Positions 30,220-35,307 of a stretch of DNA of 35,307 nucleotides are shown piece by piece. Source of the stretch: an uncultured bacterium (lineage in GTDB: Bacteria; Patescibacteriota; Minisyncoccia; Minisyncoccales; UBA5738); NCBI GenBank assembly GCA_903847095.1, contig CAINCQ010000028.1, positions 1 through 35,307 of the forward strand, in the 5' to 3' direction. Both the position numbers and the translations under genes were made by a program. The notes under the pieces are model-generated. The model saw only the letters and a list, made by a program, of their open reading frames with translations, was not told where the DNA came from and did no database searches. The number at the start of each line of letters is the position of its first letter. Positions within the stretch are counted from its first letter, which is position 1.

Positions 30220-31731
30220 ATGTCTAGCCAAAGATACAAACCGACGATTGGACTCGAAATTCATTGCGAATTGAACACGCGATCAAAAATGTTTTGCTCG
30301 TGTTTAAATGATGCAGGAGAAAAAGAACCGAATAAGAACGTATGTCCGGTTTGCATGGGCCATCCCGGTACTTTGCCGACGGCAAATCAGGAAGCGATAA
30401 AATTGGTTATAAAAACGGGGTTGGCTATCGGGTCAGATGTATTAAAGGAATGCAAATTCGACCGTAAGAACTACTTTTACCCGGACCTGCCGAAGGGCTA
30501 TCAGATTTCACAATATGATTTGCCGTTCTGCTCGGGCGGCAAGATCGATGTCTTGGACGCGGAGGGACATAGCAAGACGATACGCGTAACAAGGGTTCAT
30601 CTTGAGGAGGATACGGCCAAATTGGCGCATCCGGCGGGGTCGGATCATTCGCTGGTTGATTTTAACCGTTCCAGTATTCCCCTGATGGAATTGGTAACGG
30701 AACCCGACATTGAAACGGCCCTGGAGGCGCGGCAATTTGCCGAAGAGCTCCAGCTGATTTTGCGCTATCTTAATGTTTCGGACGCTGACCTGGAAATGGG
30801 AAAGATGCGGGTGGAAGTCAATATCAGTTTATCGATAGCCGATGCCCCAGATAAAATACTCGGTACCAAGGTGGAGATAAAGAATTTGAATTCCTTGAAA
30901 GCGGTTGAGGGTTCGGTCGCGTACGAAATAGAAAGACAGCTTAAGGTCATTGAGGGTGGCGGAAAGATTGTCCAGGAAACGAGAGGCTGGAACGAAACCA
31001 AACTCGAAACATTTTCGCAGCGGATAAAGGAGGAATCTCTCGATTACCGCTATTTTCCGGAGCCGGATCTGGCGTCCTATAGAATAGACGATGATCTGTT
31101 GAGGCGTATCCGGGCGGAAATCGGGGAGCTTCCGGCTTCAAAAAGGGCTAGATTTGCAAAAGAATACTTCCTGGAGAAGCAAACAGTCGAGATTTACGTA
31201 AGAAATCGCGACCTTGGCTCGTATTTCGAAAAAGCGATTTCGGAACTGGCCAATTGGGTCAAGGAACGGGAAATGAAAGAAGATATCTTGGCCGAAGAGT
31301 TTGCCAAATTATGCCGGCTTTGTTCCAATTATTTGGTTTCGGATGTTTTAGGCCTGTTGAAAGGGCGCCCGTTTGTCCAGAATGAATTTAAAGTAACGCC
31401 GGAAAATTTTGCCGAGTTTGTTACGCTTATCCATGAAGAGGAGATATCGTCGAAAATAGCCAAAATTGTATTGGAGGTCATGATCGAAACTGGAGCCGAT
31501 CCGTCGCATGTAATCGAGGACAGGGGCTTGGCTCAGATATCCGACGAAGGGGAATTGAATGTCATCGTCAGTCAGGTTCTCGAAAAGAATGGAAAGGCGG
31601 TTGATGATTACAAAAAAGGCAAGCAAAACTCTTTCCAATTTTTAGTCGGGCAGATTTTGGCGGTCTCGCAGGGCAAGGCCAATCCTCAGGTTGCGCGCGC
31701 AATCCTTAAAAAAAAGCTCGATAGCGAATAA
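30220..31731 (+). CDS. gatB: Asp-tRNA(Asn)/Glu-tRNA(Gln) amidotransferase subunit B
   Basis: The 503-residue GatB is the kinase/tRNA-binding subunit of GatCAB, which amidates mischarged Glu-tRNA(Gln) or Asp-tRNA(Asn). It starts with KPTIGLEIHCELNT and holds KNYFYPDLPKGYQISQYDLP and HLEEDTAKL. Its tail is the YqeY-like domain (about 400-503), ending ANPQVARAILKKKL. gatA and gatC are not in the window. An upstream TATAAAAT near 30136-30143 could be a -10 element, giving a leader of about 70 nt. Confidence 0.97.
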   Translation: MSSQRYKPTIGLEIHCELNTRSKMFCSCLNDAGEKEPNKNVCPVCMGHPGTLPTANQEAIKLVIKTGLAIGSDVLKECKFDRKNYFYPDLPKGYQISQYDLPFCSGGKIDVLDAEGHSKTIRVTRVHLEEDTAKLAHPAGSDHSLVDFNRSSIPLMELVTEPDIETALEARQFAEELQLILRYLNVSDADLEMGKMRVEVNISLSIADAPDKILGTKVEIKNLNSLKAVEGSVAYEIERQLKVIEGGGKIVQETRGWNETKLETFSQRIKEESLDYRYFPEPDLASYRIDDDLLRRIRAEIGELPASKRARFAKEYFLEKQTVEIYVRNRDLGSYFEKAISELANWVKEREMKEDILAEEFAKLCRLCSNYLVSDVLGLLKGRPFVQNEFKVTPENFAEFVTLIHEEEISSKIAKIVLEVMIETGADPSHVIEDRGLAQISDEGELNVIVSQVLEKNGKAVDDYKKGKQNSFQFLVGQILAVSQGKANPQVARAILKKKLDSE

Positions 31732-31769
31732 ACTATAAAAAGAAGGCGGATTTGCGTTACGGCTTTATT

Positions 31770-32708
31770 CTACGTCTTCGGGACCCTAGCCGTTATTTTT
31801 TCCCGCATTGCCAGGTATTTATCTGCCAATTTTTTGGCTTCGCGCAGGTTTTTGATCCAATGTACGGTTTTGTCCTTTTTAAACCAGGTAAGTTGTCGCT
31901 TGACGTAATGTTCGGATTCGATTTGGATCTTATCAACCATCTCTGGGCGGGTGATTTTTTTTTGCAAAAAAAGGGCGCAATACCGGTATTCCAAGCCAAA
32001 ATTTTCCAGTTTTTTCCAGGAAATTCCCTCGGAACGCAGTCTTTTGACTTCCGAAAGCATGCCCCGGCCGAGCCGCTTGGCCAACCGTTGGCTTATCAAA
32101 TGCTTAAGTTTTTGACGCTGGACCGAAATTCCAAGCGTCAAAATGGGGTATGGCAGCAAAAGAGGTTTTGTTTCGGGAACGGGTTTTCCGGTTTTCATGA
32201 CAATTTCCAGCGCCCGGATCAGGCGGCGCGGATTAGACCGCTCGATTCGCTTGGCGGTGCGCGGATCCTTTTTTGTCAGTATTGCGAACAGTTCGTCAGT
32301 GCTTTTTTTTGCCAATTCATTGCGCAGCTTCCAGTCCGGGGCAACGGTCGGTAGGTTTGTTTGTTCAGTGACGGCTTTGATGTAAAAGCCCGTTCCGCCG
32401 CAAAGGATGGGTATCTTGTTTTTTTCTTGGACCTGTTTGACGGCTTTGAGGGCGAGTTTCTGGTATTGTGCCGCGCTAAACGTTCGTTTGGGGCTGGCTA
32501 CGTCAAGCAAATGATGCTTGATGCCCCGCGTTTCTTCTTTAGTTACTTTTCCCGAGCCGATATCCATGCCGCGGTATACCTGGCGCGAGTCGGCCGAAAT
32601 AATTTCCCCACCATAAATCCGGGCCAGTTCTACCGCCAGGCCGGATTTTCCGGAAGCGGTTGGCCCCACGATCACTATGAGTTTCTTTAGTTTAGTTTTT
32701 TCCATCAT
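31770..32708 (-). CDS. miaA: tRNA dimethylallyltransferase
   Basis: The 312-residue enzyme adds a dimethylallyl group to N6 of A37 in tRNAs reading UNN codons. It has the P-loop GPTASGKS (15-22), the SADSRQVYRGMDIGSGK active-site block with catalytic D40, ILCGGTGFYIKAV, and a C-terminal tRNA-binding helix. Its ATG overlaps the miaB stop (ATGA, 4 nt), so the two are translated as a coupled pair; a second ATG follows at once. It converges on gatB with 38 bp between and no clear terminator. Confidence 0.96.
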   Translation of the reverse strand: MMEKTKLKKLIVIVGPTASGKSGLAVELARIYGGEIISADSRQVYRGMDIGSGKVTKEETRGIKHHLLDVASPKRTFSAAQYQKLALKAVKQVQEKNKIPILCGGTGFYIKAVTEQTNLPTVAPDWKLRNELAKKSTDELFAILTKKDPRTAKRIERSNPRRLIRALEIVMKTGKPVPETKPLLLPYPILTLGISVQRQKLKHLISQRLAKRLGRGMLSEVKRLRSEGISWKKLENFGLEYRYCALFLQKKITRPEMVDKIQIESEHYVKRQLTWFKKDKTVHWIKNLREAKKLADKYLAMREKITARVPKT

Positions 32709-34027
32709 AAAGGCTGGGCCGTAAGGCCGAGCGGCAGGGCTTTCGTTACCGAAACCATGGCTATGTCCCCGGGTAAAAATTGATTATCGTGTTTGAAGGG
32801 AAATTTGACGGTTTTATAACTGCGTGTTTTTCCCACAGCCCACGTCCCGTTTTTTTCGAGAATTTTTTCGATGAGGACCGGCAGGGTCTGTCCGACGTAT
32901 TTACTGTTGTTTTCCAGCGAGGTTTCCATCATGATGCGCGTCAGTTCGCGATAACGTCGGTCTTTTTCTGTCTTAGGCACATTGTCCTGCAGGGCCGCCG
33001 CGGCCGTGCCTTCCCTCCGGGAATAACACGCGATATAAGCCATATCGAAGCCAACCTTTTTAAAAAGTTTCGCCGTGTTTAAGAAATTCTCTTCGGTTTC
33101 GCCGGGGAAACCGACAATGACATCGGTGGACAGCGCTATGGTTGATTCGATTCCGGTCCGGTGTGTTCTGAACGCTTTTCTAATCTTTTCGACCAAGTCA
33201 AGATATTGCGAGGATGTATAAGGTCGGGCCATGGCCTTCAGGATGGCGTCGTCTCCGGATTGGACCGGGAGGTTGAAATAAGGCGTGACTTTACGGCTGG
33301 TTGCGACGGCTTTGATGGCGGCATCGTCAAAATCTTTAGGATGGGGCGAGGTAAAGCGGATCCAGAATTCTCCCGGCAGCGCATCGACCATTTCGATCAG
33401 TTTGGCGAAATCGATGCATTCGCTATCATTCGGACCCTTAAATCGGTAATTATTGACGTTTTGGCCTAACAGCCATATCTCTTTGGCGTTATTAAGGACG
33501 GCCGTGTTTACCTCGGCCAGGATATCGCGCCAATCACGGGGGATCAATCCACCGCGAGTGTAGGGGACGACGCAATAAGAACAAAAATTATCGCAACCCG
33601 TGGAAATCGGTATTCCGACCGTGAATTTTTTTTTATCAGCCAGCGGGATAGCCGGCTCGTGTTTTGAATGTTTACTCGGTTCTGACGCTTTTGCGCCGTC
33701 AAATTTTAGGATCCAGTCGTTAAGGGCGTCGATGTTGAGTATATGGTCGAATATTTTTTTAAAACGGGCTTTGTCTTTTTCAACGATACAGCCGGTCAGA
33801 AAGGTGGTAAGTCCCGTATTTTTTTCCCGTAGGGATTTTAATTTATCGGCCAATCCGAAAATACGGTCGACTGAGGCTTGGCGGACCGAGCACACGTTAA
33901 CAATGATGATGTCGGCGTTCTCGAGGTCCTTGGAAGCACAAAACCCCTTTTTTTCCAGATTGGAAGCAATCCGTTCCGAATCCGACCGATTCATCTGGCA
34001 TCCGTAAGTAATGATAAAATATTCCAT
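32705..34027 (-). CDS. miaB: tRNA-2-methylthio-N6-dimethylallyladenosine synthase
   Basis: The 440-residue radical-SAM methylthiotransferase converts i6A37, the product of MiaA, to ms2i6A37. The N-terminal UPF0004 domain has C10, C46 and C80 for the auxiliary 4Fe-4S cluster. The radical-SAM cluster ligands are C145, C149 and C152 (CDNFCSYC). The C-terminal TRAM domain (about 372-435) binds tRNA. MiaB rather than MtaB or RimO is supported by YGCQMNRSDSE and direct coupling to miaA. The promoter at 34038-34066 leaves only a few leader nucleotides. Confidence 0.95.
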   Translation of the reverse strand: MEYFIITYGCQMNRSDSERIASNLEKKGFCASKDLENADIIIVNVCSVRQASVDRIFGLADKLKSLREKNTGLTTFLTGCIVEKDKARFKKIFDHILNIDALNDWILKFDGAKASEPSKHSKHEPAIPLADKKKFTVGIPISTGCDNFCSYCVVPYTRGGLIPRDWRDILAEVNTAVLNNAKEIWLLGQNVNNYRFKGPNDSECIDFAKLIEMVDALPGEFWIRFTSPHPKDFDDAAIKAVATSRKVTPYFNLPVQSGDDAILKAMARPYTSSQYLDLVEKIRKAFRTHRTGIESTIALSTDVIVGFPGETEENFLNTAKLFKKVGFDMAYIACYSRREGTAAAALQDNVPKTEKDRRYRELTRIMMETSLENNSKYVGQTLPVLIEKILEKNGTWAVGKTRSYKTVKFPFKHDNQFLPGDIAMVSVTKALPLGLTAQPL

Positions 34028-34037
34028 AAGCTACCTT

Positions 34038-34066
34038 ATTATATTACCGGTAATTTTGGAACGCAA
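34038..34066 (-). promoter_or_regulatory. Promoter of miaB-miaA
   Basis: On the minus strand, TTGCGT (34066-34061) and a perfect TATAAT (34043-34038) are separated by 17 bp. The -10 ends 10 nt before the miaB ATG, so the leader is at most 3-4 nt. Confidence 0.7.
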
Positions 34067-34081
34067 TCCAGGTTATTGTGA

Positions 34082-34115
34082 AATCAAAAGCTCGGTTTTA
34101 ACCGAGCTTTTGATT
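34082..34115. terminator. 16-bp perfect terminator hairpin
   Basis: Arms 34082-34097 and 34100-34115 are perfectly complementary with a 2-nt loop; the core is GCTCGGTT/AACCGAGC followed by TTTT on each strand. It lies 12 bp after the stop of the Cys-rich gene on the minus strand and most likely ends it. Confidence 0.8.
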
Positions 34116-34127
34116 CACGAATCGCGG

Positions 34128-35307
34128 TTAACGTAATTCTTTCATAAGCTCCTGTAGCCGCTGCATCATTTGCTTTATCTCTCCCTTGATTTTATTGATC
34201 TCGGCGAGTATGTCGGTATGTTTGTTTTTACAAATCCATGAATCTGGTTTGCAGCCTTCACTTTCAAGACAGCCGTCAGGCGTCTGAGCAACCAATCCGG
34301 CGCAGCATTTGGCACCGGCTGAAACGATCGTCTCCCCAGCTTTTGCGCAGACCGGGGTTTGCTTGCAGCAGGTCAAACTTCCGTTGCAGCTTATATCTAC
34401 CAAGGTCTCATTGGCATTACACGCCGTCCGGCAAGTTAATGGGTTTGTTGCAGTGCTTGCCATTTCGCATTTGTTGGTGCCGCAATCTTTCGGACAATTC
34501 ACCTTATTTTCCCCTTTGCCGCAAGTTCCGTTTCCGCAGTTGGTGCAAACAGAGCTTCCGTTATCCGGGCAAGCTCCGTTATCGGCGCAGGAACTAATGG
34601 CTGTGAGGTTTAGACAACATGCGGTTGGTTTTCCATTAGCCAGATCCTTGGCGAAGATCCTTTCCCCTTCAGCAGCGCAGACGGGAGTTGAGGTGGTACA
34701 ACAGCAAGCTTTTCCGGCTCCGACCAACCCAGTCGGAACATAACAGTCTTTGGCCGCGCCGATACTCGTGTAGCCCTGTTTACACTTAGAAAGCGAGGCG
34801 TCCGCCGTAATCGCGTAGCTGTTACAATAACTGTAGGTGTAGCTTTGCGCCTTGCAAGATTCCTCGCATGATTTGCCGCAGTCTTGCGGACAATCAGCGG
34901 CAGTTTCGCCGGTTTCGCACAAGCTATTACCGCAGACTCGGGTTTTTTTACAACAAACACCGTTTCCATCGCAACTGGTATCGACCGCCGCTTCATCCAC
35001 ATTACAGGTTGTCCGGCAAGTGAGAGGCTTAGCCTCGGTGTTTGCCATTTCGCATTTGTTGCCGCAATCCTTGGCGCAATTTTCCGCCGTTTCGCCCGTT
35101 TCGCAGAAACCGTTTCCGCAAGATGGTTTGATGATGCAATCGGCAGCGCAGTTTTTTTCATTTTCTCCGAACTCGCAGAATTTATCACCACACCTATTGC
35201 ATATATATTTAACGACCTCGGTGCAGGGAGCGGCCGAAGAGCAGGATGACGGATAAGTATTTTTTTGCAGGCTATCGCAGCAAATAGCACTGGTATCTTC
35301 AAAAATA
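34128..35307 (-). CDS. Cysteine-rich tandem-repeat extracytoplasmic protein (5' end cut by window)
   Basis: The frame is open from the window edge to the stop at 34128, giving about 392 residues with about 53 cysteines. The ATG at 35048 is internal. Four copies of a CGxxxC-xxGE-xxxxC-xxDC unit are visible (CGDKFCEFGE, CGNGFCETGE, CGNSLCETGE, CGNGTCGKGE), alternating with two copies of a longer module that contains KCEMA, PLTCRT and SC..CCK. The C-terminus (about the last 35 residues, ILAEINKIKGEIKQMMQRLQ) is a cysteine-free helix, possibly a coiled coil for oligomerisation. Such disulfide-rich repeats point to a secreted or cell-surface protein; the signal peptide would lie outside the window. 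The family is not recognised beyond this repeat type, and the function is unknown. The perfect terminator at 34082-34115 follows. Confidence 0.8.
   Translation of the reverse strand, partial: IFEDTSAICCDSLQKNTYPSSCSSAAPCTEVVKYICNRCGDKFCEFGENEKNCAADCIIKPSCGNGFCETGETAENCAKDCGNKCEMANTEAKPLTCRTTCNVDEAAVDTSCDGNGVCCKKTRVCGNSLCETGETAADCPQDCGKSCEESCKAQSYTYSYCNSYAITADASLSKCKQGYTSIGAAKDCYVPTGLVGAGKACCCTTSTPVCAAEGERIFAKDLANGKPTACCLNLTAISSCADNGACPDNGSSVCTNCGNGTCGKGENKVNCPKDCGTNKCEMASTATNPLTCRTACNANETLVDISCNGSLTCCKQTPVCAKAGETIVSAGAKCCAGLVAQTPDGCLESEGCKPDSWICKNKHTDILAEINKIKGEIKQMMQRLQELMKELR

Noticed and set aside
34309-34743. 144-codon plus-strand frame and neighbours up to 35256
   Set aside because: They are antisense shadows of the Cys-rich repeat gene, caused by its regular Cys/Gly codon pattern.
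34610-35302. 230-codon minus-strand frame rich in Arg/Lys/Ala
   Set aside because: It overlaps the Cys-rich protein in another frame; the Cys-rich frame has true repeats and is open across the window edge.
1-35307. CRISPR arrays, insertion sequences, phage or integrase genes
   Set aside because: No spaced direct-repeat array, transposase motif or recombinase was found anywhere in the window.

Overview
This window looks like a chromosomal segment of a fermentative, anaerobic bacterium of the Candidate Phyla Radiation (Patescibacteria, probably a Parcubacteria/ABY1-type lineage). The placement is an inference. It rests on a compact housekeeping set, an rplK gene not followed by rplA, a minimal NAD-linked [FeFe] hydrogenase, an archaeal-type FBP aldolase/phosphatase, many short one-helix membrane proteins and a very cysteine-rich repeat surface protein. 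TGA is used as a stop (for example at the ends of the 401, 6886 and 28160 genes), so the genetic code is standard and not the UGA-Gly code of Gracilibacteria. No CRISPR array, insertion sequence, phage or integrase gene was seen.

Layout. 1-400: no gene; a strong terminator and three short perfect palindromes. 401-5832 (+): a stand-alone FMN/iron-sulfur glutamate synthase domain protein, then a small membrane protein and a 1223-residue membrane-anchored Clp/HSP100-like protein with one degenerate AAA module and two tandem, near-duplicate D2-type AAA modules. 5927-9461 (+): hydrogenase operon, with a NuoF-like NADH/FMN subunit, a group A [FeFe] hydrogenase catalytic subunit, a small polytopic membrane protein and a DUF1858 CxxC protein. 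9636-11029 (+): membrane-anchored DsbA-like protein and a glutaredoxin. 11177-17898 (+): carbon block gap, acs, ppsA, fbp (aldolase/phosphatase). These, read together, favour carbon flow between acetyl-CoA/pyruvate/PEP and fructose-6-phosphate in the gluconeogenic direction. 17909-20787 (+): small cysteine-containing membrane protein, ribosomal protein L25 and a coiled-coil lytic transglycosylase. 20864-22278 (-): rpmE-prfA. 22703-24642 (+): rpsB, tsf, a membrane protein and tRNA-Thr. 25118-31731 (+): gyrB, secE-nusG-rplK, tmk, deoC, gatB. 31770-34027 (-): miaB-miaA, overlapping by 4 nt. 34128-35307 (-): 5'-truncated cysteine-rich repeat protein.

Regulatory layer. Almost no gene has a Shine-Dalgarno sequence; many have a -10-like hexamer only 4-10 nt before the ATG, which suggests leaderless mRNAs are common. 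Where a longer leader exists it is structured. The rpmE leader sits behind a good promoter and contains an ideal H-type pseudoknot; secE has a terminator-like hairpin right after its promoter; nusG has a 14-bp stem next to its start codon; and dyads precede gyrB and ppsA.

The most unusual items are the three-AAA membrane Clp-like protein with its small membrane neighbour, and the structured rpmE leader. All functional calls come from reading motifs by eye; no database search was run.
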